Part shown: positions 32,706 through 40,888 of the stretch, piece by piece
Layout of the letters: each line of letters begins with the position of its first letter
Numbering within the stretch: the stretch's first letter is position 1
Assembly (NCBI RefSeq): GCF_047372505.1
Contig: NZ_JBKBEU010000001.1
Location: 2,232,001 to 2,296,000 of the forward strand
Source: Phaeobacter cretensis
GTDB taxonomy: Bacteria; Pseudomonadota; Alphaproteobacteria; Rhodobacterales; Rhodobacteraceae
Direction: 5' to 3'
DNA length: 64,000 nucleotides
Translations under genes and position numbers: made by a program
Notes under the pieces: model-generated
Told to the model about the DNA's origin: nothing
Seen by the model: the letters and a program-made list of their open reading frames with translations, nothing else
Database searches by the model: none

Positions 32706-34044
32706 GTGTCATACCCTCGACGAGCAGCGACGGAACAATGCGGGACAGATGGGTGCGTGCATCATTCGCAGGGACAATACTGCGCAGCATGTCGCGCAAA
32801 TTGCCGGCAATGGTGCATTCGTTGACGGGATAGGTAATTTCACCGTTCTCAACCCAGAAACCGGCGGCGCCACGTGAATAGTCGCCGGTGTTCGGGTTGA
32901 TAGTGGATCCTATCATGGAGGTGACCAGCAGACCGGTTCCCATGTTGGCAATAAGGTCGGCGCGACTGTTGGAACCTTGTGTTAGGGCAATATTCCACTG
33001 TGACGGTGATGGCACGGATCCAACACCGCGTGCAGCGTTGCCCGTGCTTTGCATGTTCAGTTTGCGTGCAGAGGCGAGGTCCAGTGTCCAACCGGTCAAC
33101 ACGCCCTTTTCGAGAATCGCGCGCCGTAGTGTTGGCAGACCTTCACCATCAAACGGGCGCGATCCGGCAATGCGTGGACGGAAGGGGTCTTCTGTCACGC
33201 TCAGGTGTTCGGGAAGGATCTGTTCGCCGAGCGCATCTTTGAGCCAGGAAGAGCCGCGGGCGATGCTGGCACCGTTCACGGCTGCCAGCAAGTGACCAAT
33301 CAATGAGGAGGACACACGTTCGTCGAACAGAACAGGATAGCTGCCGGTTTCAGGCTTACGTGCACCTAGTCTTTCGATGGCCCGCTCACCGGCCCGATGG
33401 CCAATATCGCTAGCACTTCGCAGATCGGCCTGAAAGGTGCGAGAATCGCCGTCGTAGTCGCGCTCCATACCGGTCCCACTGCCAGCGATAGCAGTACAGG
33501 AGACAGATCGGCTGCTGCGTTCGTAGCCGCCAGAGAACCCGTTTGTTGCCGCCATGTGAACCTTGTGGCTGCCATAACCGGCTGCTGCAGATTGTACCTG
33601 TGTCACGCCCGAAATCGCTAACCCTGCGGCTTCCGCGGCAAAGGCATCCTCTTGCAGGTCAGCTGGGGCCGGCTCGTCCGTTGGATCAAAAAGCTCTAGG
33701 GCGGACAGGTCCCAGTTGCGTGCCAGTTGATCCGGTTCGGCCAGGCCTGCATAGGGGTCCTCTGGCGCTTCGCGGGCCATTGCGACGGCGCGCTCGGCCA
33801 TGGCTGTTAGTGTCTCAGCCCGTATGTCGGAGGCAGATACGCACGCTTGCCGCTGCCCAACAAAGACCCGCAACCCCAGATCTATCCCTTCGGATCGTTC
33901 AGCGTGTTCCAACGTGCCCTGGCGCACTTCAATGGAAAGAGAACTACCTTCTGCCACCATAGCATCGGCGGAATCGGCTCCAGCTTTGCGGGCGGCATCG
34001 AGAAGAGCGTGGCTCAGGCTGTCGGGGGTCTGGGTCATGGGCAC
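32692..34044 (-). CDS. TldD/PmbA family metalloprotease-like protein
   Basis: A 450-residue protein of the TldD/PmbA family. TldD/TldE complexes are peptidases that process peptides such as microcin B17 precursors and CcdA; PmbA corresponds to TldE. Conserved segments are SIEVRQGTLEHAERSEG near the N-terminus, GSYPVLFDERVSSSLIGHLL, FDGEGLPTLRRAILEKGVLT and the ending GDYSRGAAGFWVENGEI. There is no HExxxH zinc motif, so it fits the PmbA/TldE side. A TldD partner is not in the window. ATG 34038 is an alternative start two codons later. Confidence 0.9.
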   Translation of the reverse strand: MPMTQTPDSLSHALLDAARKAGADSADAMVAEGSSLSIEVRQGTLEHAERSEGIDLGLRVFVGQRQACVSASDIRAETLTAMAERAVAMAREAPEDPYAGLAEPDQLARNWDLSALELFDPTDEPAPADLQEDAFAAEAAGLAISGVTQVQSAAAGYGSHKVHMAATNGFSGGYERSSRSVSCTAIAGSGTGMERDYDGDSRTFQADLRSASDIGHRAGERAIERLGARKPETGSYPVLFDERVSSSLIGHLLAAVNGASIARGSSWLKDALGEQILPEHLSVTEDPFRPRIAGSRPFDGEGLPTLRRAILEKGVLTGWTLDLASARKLNMQSTGNAARGVGSVPSPSQWNIALTQGSNSRADLIANMGTGLLVTSMIGSTINPNTGDYSRGAAGFWVENGEITYPVNECTIAGNLRDMLRSIVPANDARTHLSRIVPSLLVEGMTLAGN

Positions 34045-34106
34045 CTACATCAGTTGAACATCACCTAGAGCTAGCCAGCGTGAACAAGGGCTGCAAGAGC
34101 GTAGGC

Positions 34107-34133
34107 AAAAAAAGGGGCCGCTAAATGCGGCCC
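34107..34133 (-). terminator. Rho-independent terminator, minus strand
   Basis: Read on the minus strand, GGGCCGC-ATTTA-GCGGCCC is followed by CTTTTTTT. It lies 28 bases after the DUF2125 gene and ends that single-gene transcript before pmbA. Confidence 0.9.
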
Positions 34134-34160
34134 TCTCTCGAATTCACTCAGTAGCTACGA

Positions 34161-35684
34161 TCACTTGATGCGCTGGCCGTTAGCACTGATCTGACCATCT
34201 TCGGTCACTTCGATCTTGGACGTTAGCGTGTCATCACCGTCACCGGGAACCGCCAGCATGCCCATCATCATGCGTGCGCCCATTGCATCGCTATCCGAGA
34301 CCAGACCCATGCCGATCAGCTTGTCTAGCAGGCTGTTTGCGCCGACCAGTTTCAGGTTAGCTTCGCCTGCCGGGGCTGGCATACCGTCAAAGCTCTCCAG
34401 ATCATCGTTGTTGAAGGTGAAGTCACCTGTGCCCGTCAGCTCGGCACCTGCAACGGAGACTTCCAGCGAATTGACGGTTAGCGCGTTCAGCTCACCCGGG
34501 GCTTGTTCACCAGCCTCGACCTCAGCCATGGCCTTTGGATCAAAGAAGTCAAATGCCAGTTTTGCCTTGCCTGCAAGATCAACGGCAATGGTGGCGGGGT
34601 CATGCGGCAGCGCGCCAGTTGGATCGACCATACCCCAGAGCATTTCTGGTACGTCAAAATCACGCAGCAGCACACCTAGAGCGAAATCCTGTTCTTCATC
34701 GGATTTGGCGACCGGCATGGTCAGTTTGAAACCGGCTTCGGCCATCGACAACGCCAGCGGAAACGGAATGTCTGAGCTGGTTATGTTGGCTTCGGTGCGG
34801 TCCTGCTTCACATCGTAGGTGAGACCGTCCAGACCCATGTTAAAGGCGATATTGGCTCCTTCCGACTTGCTGTCCAGTGCAAATGTATCGGCGCCGTCCT
34901 GACCCGCGATTGCACTGTTGCCGCTGACGAAGTCAAAAGTGCCTTCAGCGCTGAAGCCACCACGCAACAGGGCCGCCATATCGCTGCTTGCCAGCCCGTC
35001 AGGGACGGTGGTGGTGCCGGTGTAGCTCATCCCCTGCATCGCGCCTTTGAAGGAGCCGTTGCCATCGCCTTCGGGTTCTTGGAAGGTTGCATCAAAGCTA
35101 AATGACTCGCTGGTCATGGTCTGGTTATAGGTGCGAACATCAGTTTTGTTCATGACGGTCTTCGTGACCACATCAGTCAGTCCCATGCTCAGCTGAAACG
35201 TATCGGCAGGGATATCGTCTTTGGGAACATCCAGATTGGTCAGTGAGATATTCATCAGGCTGCTGGCGTAATCGTATGTCATCTCGTCAGCATCGCCGGA
35301 TACAAGCATAGGGCTGCCGTCGTGGGTATAGAGCACCGTACCGCTTACCACGCCGTCCGGGCCGTCCATCTTGAACAGGATCGGCATTTCAGCAGGCAAC
35401 TTGATGTTGACTGTGCCGTCACCGTTTTCGACAAATTTGATGTCCGGCAGTGTCAGCGTGCCTTTGAAATTCTCTTCCATCTCGGGCATTGCCATCGAGA
35501 TGTCAGAGACGGTTAGCGTATCACCTGTCATGGATTCAGTGCCGCTCACGGAATAGCCGGTTGCGGTCATATAGGACTTCCAGTCTGACCAGACATCTTT
35601 CGCCGTTACATCAGCCAGGGCCGCTTGGGCCGAAAACGCCAGTACAATCGCGAAACCGCTGCTGCGGGCGAGGGAAACGGACAT
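34161..35684 (-). CDS. DUF2125 domain protein, secreted
   Basis: A 507-residue protein with a signal peptide (MSVSLARSSGFAIVLAFSAQ, cut near AALAD) and a mature part made almost wholly of beta-strand-like repeats rich in Asp, Gly, Ser and Thr, with few cysteines. It matches the alphaproteobacterial DUF2125 family, of unknown function. The acidic composition and repeated strands suggest an extended periplasmic or envelope beta structure. It is a single-gene unit with its own terminator and 131 bases of upstream region shared with the divergent SDR gene. Confidence 0.8.
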   Translation of the reverse strand: MSVSLARSSGFAIVLAFSAQAALADVTAKDVWSDWKSYMTATGYSVSGTESMTGDTLTVSDISMAMPEMEENFKGTLTLPDIKFVENGDGTVNIKLPAEMPILFKMDGPDGVVSGTVLYTHDGSPMLVSGDADEMTYDYASSLMNISLTNLDVPKDDIPADTFQLSMGLTDVVTKTVMNKTDVRTYNQTMTSESFSFDATFQEPEGDGNGSFKGAMQGMSYTGTTTVPDGLASSDMAALLRGGFSAEGTFDFVSGNSAIAGQDGADTFALDSKSEGANIAFNMGLDGLTYDVKQDRTEANITSSDIPFPLALSMAEAGFKLTMPVAKSDEEQDFALGVLLRDFDVPEMLWGMVDPTGALPHDPATIAVDLAGKAKLAFDFFDPKAMAEVEAGEQAPGELNALTVNSLEVSVAGAELTGTGDFTFNNDDLESFDGMPAPAGEANLKLVGANSLLDKLIGMGLVSDSDAMGARMMMGMLAVPGDGDDTLTSKIEVTEDGQISANGQRIK

Positions 35685-35815
35685 AAGTATACCTTTCGTG
35701 GTCTATTTTGCGCCATGGTTGTCTTGAGGCTGTGGCAGGTCAAGGGGCATAGCGCTGGACCGTTCCCCCTAACCAGTTTACCACATTTCAAAACAGGGAT
35801 TTGGAGATTAATACT

Positions 35816-36565
35816 ATGGAGATCAAGGGCAAGACTGTTGTGATTACGGGTGCAAGCCGTGGGATCGGTGCTGATGCAGCCCGTGTTTTTGCCAAAGCAG
35901 GGGCGAATCTAGCCTTGCTGGCAAGGAGCGAGGACAGTTTGGTAGAGCTGGCAAAAGAGATCGGCGGAAATGTGCTGACCTTCGCCTGTGATGTCGCTGA
36001 CTACCGGGCCGTAGCGGCTGCAGTCTCCGAAACAGAGGCGAAGTTCGGTCCGATAGACGTTTTGATCAATAACGCCGGTGTGGTGGATCCTATCGCTCGT
36101 CTCGAAGCGGCTGATGCAGCCGAATGGGCGCAGCTGATCGATATCAATGTGAACGGTGTTTTTAACGGGATGCGTGCGGTGCTGCCTGGCATGAAAGCTG
36201 CAGGCGGAGGCACAATTCTGACCGTTAGTTCGGGTGCTGCGCATAATCCGGTTGAGGGTTGGAGTGCGTATTGCGCCTCAAAAGCTGCGGCGGCGATGTT
36301 GACGCGAAGCCTGCACCACGAAGAGGGCAACAACGGTATCCGCGCCATGGGTTTGTCCCCGGGAACCGTGGCTACGGAAATGCAGCGGGTGATCAAAGCC
36401 AGCGGCGTCAATCCGGTCAGCCAGTTGGAATGGACGGACCACATCCCGGCGGAATGGCCAGCCCGGACGTTGTTGTGGATGTGTACTGAGGCTGCGGACC
36501 CGCTGGTTGGCAGCGAGATTGCGCTTCGTGATGAAGGTATACGCAAACAGGTCGGCCTTATATGA
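35816..36565 (+). CDS. Short-chain dehydrogenase/reductase
   Basis: A 249-residue classical SDR. The N-terminus has the NAD(P) motif TGASRGIG, then NNAGVVDP, the catalytic Ser (LTVSSGAAH) and YCASKAA with the Tyr-x3-Lys pair. The substrate is unknown. ATG 35816 has GGAG nine bases upstream; a TTG at 35801 is in frame but less likely. The stop overlaps the next gene (enoyl-CoA hydratase) by four bases, so both probably act in one route for a hydroxyacyl or acyl-CoA compound. Confidence 0.9.
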   Translation: MEIKGKTVVITGASRGIGADAARVFAKAGANLALLARSEDSLVELAKEIGGNVLTFACDVADYRAVAAAVSETEAKFGPIDVLINNAGVVDPIARLEAADAAEWAQLIDINVNGVFNGMRAVLPGMKAAGGGTILTVSSGAAHNPVEGWSAYCASKAAAAMLTRSLHHEEGNNGIRAMGLSPGTVATEMQRVIKASGVNPVSQLEWTDHIPAEWPARTLLWMCTEAADPLVGSEIALRDEGIRKQVGLI

Positions 36566-37179
36566 TCAATCTCGATATCACCGATAACGGGCTATGGACT
36601 GTGACATTGAATCGCCCGGACAAGGCCAATGCACTCACCGGGGCGATGTTGGAACAGCTCTGCGAGATCGCAGTTCGTGCACAAGCGGCACGTGGGATGA
36701 TCGTCACAGGTACGGGCCGCGTCTTTAGTGCTGGTGCGGATCTCGATGCGGCGCGGGCAGGCTTGGCGACCTCTCCATTGTGGGAGCAACTGTCAGGGGC
36801 GATAGCTGACTTGCCTTGTTTGACGGTTGCCGCGCTGAATGGGACTTTGGCTGGTGGGGCAAATGGTATGGCGCTGGCCTGCGATTTACGTATCGCTGTG
36901 CCGACAGCCAAAGTGTTCTACCCGGTGATGAAACTGGGCTATCGCCCGCAACCCTCCGACGCGATACGAATGTCGGCGTTGATTGGTCCGGCACGTACCA
37001 AACTGATTTTGGCTGCCGGGCAAAAGATCGACGCAGAAGAGGCGCGGATCTTCGGTTTGATTGATCGCATTGTACCGGCTGAAGAGCTGATGAACTGCGC
37101 ACGTGATCTGATGGCGGATGTCTTGGGATCCGAAACTCAGCTGGCGCATGCGATTCTCGCGGATTGTACGCGCTCATAA
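36562..37179 (+). CDS. Enoyl-CoA hydratase/isomerase family protein, short
   Basis: A 205-residue crotonase-fold protein. It has the N-terminal LNRPDKANALTGAML, the oxyanion-hole segment RVFSAGADLDA and ALNGTLAGGANGMALACDLR. At 205 residues it is shorter than the usual 255-260, and the C-terminal helical lid appears reduced. The two Glu residues of true hydratases are not clearly placed (GGANGMALACD where hydratases have an acidic residue), so isomerase, hydrolase or another crotonase activity is possible. It is translationally coupled to the SDR. Confidence 0.85.
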   Translation: MINLDITDNGLWTVTLNRPDKANALTGAMLEQLCEIAVRAQAARGMIVTGTGRVFSAGADLDAARAGLATSPLWEQLSGAIADLPCLTVAALNGTLAGGANGMALACDLRIAVPTAKVFYPVMKLGYRPQPSDAIRMSALIGPARTKLILAAGQKIDAEEARIFGLIDRIVPAEELMNCARDLMADVLGSETQLAHAILADCTRS

Positions 37180-37416
37180 AAGCGACGCCGGACTAACGAT
37201 TGCGACGATCCGCAAGCACCCGTGAATGAAAGATTGGCGTCAATTGATACAAGTTTTGTGCCACGCTTGGGAGGATCGGGCGCGCATGTATCAGGCAAGT
37301 TGGATCGGTTTCGGTTGCCGGTGACATTGGCATAGTCTCGGAGTATGGCTGGTTCGAACGCAGTGCCTGCATAGGTGTTCGCAAGTGGCGGGCGTTGGAC
37401 GCAAGGAACCGGTATT

Positions 37417-38640
37417 TTGGATCAACAACAGGAAAGCTGGGACGCTGTCGTCATCGGCGCTGGGCCTGCGGGGTTGCGAGCCGCCGAAGAACTCGGGGCC
37501 GCTGGCCTCCGAGTGCTGGTTGTTGATGCCAAGCCATCTGTTGCACGCAAATTCCTGATGGCGGGAAAGTCGGGTCTGAACCTCACAAAGGACGAGCCAC
37601 GCGAGCAATCGCTCGGCCAATACTGTGACGCTGCGGCATGGTTGGCGCCGATGATCGCAGATTGTGATGCAACAGATGTGATGGCTTGGGCATCGGATTT
37701 GGGCGTAGACTTGTTTACAGGAACAACCGGCCGAGTGTTTCCGCGTGAAATGAAGGCATCACCGTTACTTCGGGCGTGGTTGGCGCGCTTGGACAGTTTC
37801 GGCGTAGTACGCCGGACCCGCTGGCGCTGGCAGGGTTGGGCTGGCGATACCCTGCTGTTTGAGACGCCAGATGGCCGACGTGAGGTAAGCGCCCGAGCAA
37901 CGGTTCTGGCCATGGGCGGTTCCAGCTGGGCGCGGCTTGGATCCGATGGCGCGTGGGCCAACATACTTGCGGCCGAGAAGGTGCCCCTTGCGCGGTTTCA
38001 ACCGGCCAATGTCGGGTTGTTGGTTGATTGGTCAGATCACATGGTCCCGCATTTTGGTGCGCCGTTGAAGGGGATCGCTCTTGAGGCTGGATCTCTCCGC
38101 ACACGCGGCGAGGCGATGATTTCCAAACATGGTTTGGAAGGAGGCGGCATCTACCAGATCTGCGCTGCGGTTCGTGATGGGGCCACCCTACATTTGGACC
38201 TATTGCCGGATCTGACGCTTCAGCAGGTCATGGCCCGATTGGCGCGACCAAAGGGAAAATCCAGTATCTCAACTCATATGCGTAAAGTCCTGAAACTGAA
38301 GCCGCCGGGGCTTGCGATGGTACAGGAATTTCACCGCCCGCTGCCGGTAGAACCAGAGCTGTTGGCCCGCGTGTTGAAATCTCTGCCGGTGCGTCATGCT
38401 GGTTTGAGACCACTGGATGAGGCGATCTCCACCGCGGGTGGTATCCGTGCGGAAGCTGTCGATAGAGGTCTGATGCTCCGCACGCACCCCGGTGTTTTCT
38501 GCGCTGGAGAAATGCTGGATTGGGAGGCCCCGACGGGAGGGTATTTGCTGACCGCCTGTCTTGCGACAGGGCGCTGGGCCGGACGGTCAGCGGTTGATTA
38601 TCTCAAGGGTGTTTATGTAGCGGACGCGGCCACTGCCTGA
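37417..38640 (+). CDS. HI0933-type flavoprotein (TIGR03862-like)
   Basis: A 407-residue FAD-binding protein of the BaiN/HI0933 group. Key segments are VVIGAGPAGLRAAEELGAAG (FAD dinucleotide fold), KFLMAGKSGLNLTKDEP, GRVFPREMKASPLLRAWLA, VLAMGGSSWARLGSDGAW, and the late FCAGEMLDWEAPTGGYLLTA. These proteins are flavin-dependent oxidoreductases with poorly defined substrates. A TTG at 37417 preceded by AAGGAA at 8 bases fits the family start (xDQQQESWDAVVIGAG); a GTG at 37375 adds 14 residues with no recognisable character. Its last 28 bases overlap the convergent GST gene. Confidence 0.85.
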   Translation: MDQQQESWDAVVIGAGPAGLRAAEELGAAGLRVLVVDAKPSVARKFLMAGKSGLNLTKDEPREQSLGQYCDAAAWLAPMIADCDATDVMAWASDLGVDLFTGTTGRVFPREMKASPLLRAWLARLDSFGVVRRTRWRWQGWAGDTLLFETPDGRREVSARATVLAMGGSSWARLGSDGAWANILAAEKVPLARFQPANVGLLVDWSDHMVPHFGAPLKGIALEAGSLRTRGEAMISKHGLEGGGIYQICAAVRDGATLHLDLLPDLTLQQVMARLARPKGKSSISTHMRKVLKLKPPGLAMVQEFHRPLPVEPELLARVLKSLPVRHAGLRPLDEAISTAGGIRAEAVDRGLMLRTHPGVFCAGEMLDWEAPTGGYLLTACLATGRWAGRSAVDYLKGVYVADAATA

Positions 38641-39203
38641 AACGCGGGGCGTGCACGCATACGCTTACCATAGGCCAAAAGTGCCTCGCTCTCGATCGGG
38701 AATTTCGCGCTGTAGGCCCAGTTGAGACAATGGGTGCAGATGATATCCGGAATGGTGAATTCCTCACCCATCAGGAAGGGGCCGGACATCAGGTCTTCCA
38801 ACCGGGCCAGATTGCGGGAGAATTCCCATTTCAGACTGTCTTTGATGTCTGGAACGCGTTTGTCCTCGGGCAGAATGAAACTGTGGCGTGCACCGGTCCA
38901 CAACAGCGCATCCACCTCATCCAAAAGCAGTTGTGTCATCGCGTCCTGTTTGGCCCGTGCAATCGTGCCTGCTGGTGCAGTCAGTTTGCTATGCTTGTCG
39001 GCGAGATAGGTGATGATAGCTGTCGAATCGGTAATCACATCGTCGCCGTCTTTGAATACCGGGACCTTGCCGGAGGCATTCAGGGCAAGAACCTCTTCGG
39101 ATTGGGGCGCTGCCGGGTTCAGGTCATAAGGCTGACCCAGTTCCTCAAGAGCCCAAAGGACACGGTAGCTTCGGGTCAACTGTTTGCCGATAACGGTATA
39201 CAT
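38613..39203 (-). CDS. Glutathione S-transferase family protein
   Basis: A 196-residue GST. The N-terminal thioredoxin-like domain has YTVIGKQLTRSYRVLWALEELG, the cis-Pro SGKVPVFKDG and the DSTAIITYLAD glutathione-binding Glu/Asp-Ser motif (here DS). The C-terminal helical domain contains FTIPDIICTHCLNW, the usual capping motif. ATG 39203 was chosen because the preceding 20 residues do not belong to the fold. The substrate is unknown; a role in detoxification or maleylacetoacetate-type isomerisation is possible. It overlaps the flavoprotein gene tail to tail. Confidence 0.9.
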   Translation of the reverse strand: MYTVIGKQLTRSYRVLWALEELGQPYDLNPAAPQSEEVLALNASGKVPVFKDGDDVITDSTAIITYLADKHSKLTAPAGTIARAKQDAMTQLLLDEVDALLWTGARHSFILPEDKRVPDIKDSLKWEFSRNLARLEDLMSGPFLMGEEFTIPDIICTHCLNWAYSAKFPIESEALLAYGKRMRARPAFQAVAASAT

Positions 39204-39320
39204 CTTTTCAATCTCCCAGCGGTTTCTGCCGAGAACGGAACCGGGTTCACGCCACCAGGTCAAGCGTAGCTCAAGCAGCCGTGATGTGAACGCAGCGTCG
39301 GGATCAGCCTTGCGGGGTAT

Positions 39321-40349
39321 TTAACTCACCCTACTAAGACGGGCGAGTTGGATCAGAGTGCGTTCCATTAATGCAAGTGCCGGGGCAGTTTGTCCGGCAG
39401 ATCTTAGCTGCAAATCGGTGTCGGTGAGCAGTGTCAGTGCGGTTTCCAGCTTGAAGGCACCCCAACTCTGGGCCTGTCGTAATAGACGGTCACGGCGTTT
39501 GCCATAGGCGGGTGGCCGCAGTCTCCCGATACCTTGTGTGGGACCACCGGGATCAGACGCGATGGTATAAAGCGTGCGAAAATGACGGGTTGCCCCAATG
39601 CAGAGCGTCACCGCGTTGGTACCCTGAGCCTGCAGCCGCCCCATTAGGGGGCCAATCTCCGCCCCGCGCCCTTCGGCAACGATATTGAGCATGTCATCAA
39701 CCGCGGCCTCAGTAGATTGCGGGGCAATGGCTTGAATGTCCTCGAGCGTCAGCGGGGCGTTGTCCTCGTATTTGTAGAGGGCCAGTTTTTCCACCATACG
39801 AGAGAAATCGCCGGGGCCGATGTCATTTGCGATATCGACCAGTGCGGACATGCTATCCCCCGGAACGTCGCGGATCTGGGCCCCACCTAGGATACGTTCG
39901 ATTTCGCTGCGCGACGGAGGATCATCATAAATCCCAGTGACATAGGCGTTGCGATGATTTTCAAATGCCTTGCGCAGCTTTGACGTGGCTTTCAACTGCC
40001 CGGCCGTCACCACGATCTGTGCATCACCAGTTTGCCAGGCTTCAAGCGCAGAGATAATAGCCGGGGCAGCGGTATCATTGGCGTCTTCGACAAAAACTGC
40101 GCGGATACCGGGGAAGAACCCGACGGCTTTTACGGCATCCATCAGTTGGGCTGGATCTTTGCGCAGATCGCCAGCGGGCATCCGCGCCAGCCGCATTTCT
40201 TCTTCGGCTGTTGGGCCAAGCAATGCGGCAAGCATCTGCTGCCGTTTTAGCGCTACACGCATGGGATCGGGACCATAGATAAGCAGCCCGGTTTTGGTCG
40301 TATCCGGTTTGGCAAAATAGCCGTCAGCCTCACGAGGGCTCAGCTTCAT
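39321..40349 (-). CDS. holA: DNA polymerase III delta subunit HolA
   Basis: The delta subunit is the wrench of the clamp loader that opens the sliding clamp. The 342-residue protein has LLIYGPDPMRVALKRQQM in the N-terminal AAA-like domain, AVFVEDANDTAAPAIISALE and the helical C-terminal collar domain with AVTLCIGATRHFRTLYTIA. It overlaps lptE by four bases. The leuS-lptE-holA order is conserved in proteobacteria. Confidence 0.94.
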   Translation of the reverse strand: MKLSPREADGYFAKPDTTKTGLLIYGPDPMRVALKRQQMLAALLGPTAEEEMRLARMPAGDLRKDPAQLMDAVKAVGFFPGIRAVFVEDANDTAAPAIISALEAWQTGDAQIVVTAGQLKATSKLRKAFENHRNAYVTGIYDDPPSRSEIERILGGAQIRDVPGDSMSALVDIANDIGPGDFSRMVEKLALYKYEDNAPLTLEDIQAIAPQSTEAAVDDMLNIVAEGRGAEIGPLMGRLQAQGTNAVTLCIGATRHFRTLYTIASDPGGPTQGIGRLRPPAYGKRRDRLLRQAQSWGAFKLETALTLLTDTDLQLRSAGQTAPALALMERTLIQLARLSRVS

Positions 40350-40888
40350 TTGGCTGCAGCCGTAGTCTGTTCCCCGCCGCTGTTCCCCAGATCCGCAGTG
40401 CTCAGCAGTTCGGTCGTAATCTGATCTGACAAAATAGCCATCAGGCGGCGGTGTGCATCGCGTTCACCTGCAAGGGTTTCGACGGTCGTACCGGTTGCCG
40501 AATAGCCGGTGAAATTTTCAACATCGCCACTGGCTACGACTACGCCATCGGATTGCCGTGTCAGCACATAGGTGGCTTCCCCGACGATTGAGTATCGCGT
40601 GATCGCATTGTCAGCTGTGATCGCCTGGCCTTCGCTACGAGTCTGCAGCTCCAGATCCAGAGCATAGTCTGCTCCAGAGCCGCGACCTAGCCGTGTTTCA
40701 AGGTTCTGAACCAGAAAATAGGCATCGGTGTCATCTGTCGCGCCAAGTGTTTCAGGGGCCTGAACCGTCACAGCTCCGTAGAGGACGGATCCGGTGCCCC
40801 CAGGTGCGTAAGCAGGAGTGAAACCGCAGGCCGTCACCATAAGAGTGACGGCCAGTGCGATCAGATATTTTGGGTTAAGCCACGACAT
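40346..40888 (-). CDS. lptE: LPS assembly lipoprotein LptE
   Basis: LptE is the outer-membrane lipoprotein that plugs LptD and helps insert lipopolysaccharide. The 180-residue protein has a lipoprotein signal sequence (lipobox VTAC, Cys at residue 21), GFTPAYAP just after it, and a compact alpha/beta domain. Its place between leuS and holA is the standard genomic position. Its start overlaps the leuS end by 14 bases. Confidence 0.92.
   Translation of the reverse strand: MSWLNPKYLIALAVTLMVTACGFTPAYAPGGTGSVLYGAVTVQAPETLGATDDTDAYFLVQNLETRLGRGSGADYALDLELQTRSEGQAITADNAITRYSIVGEATYVLTRQSDGVVVASGDVENFTGYSATGTTVETLAGERDAHRRLMAILSDQITTELLSTADLGNSGGEQTTAAAK

Noticed and set aside
37325..37375. TPsiC-arm-like GGTTCGAAC suggesting a tRNA
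   Set aside because: No matching acceptor, D or anticodon stems could be built around it.
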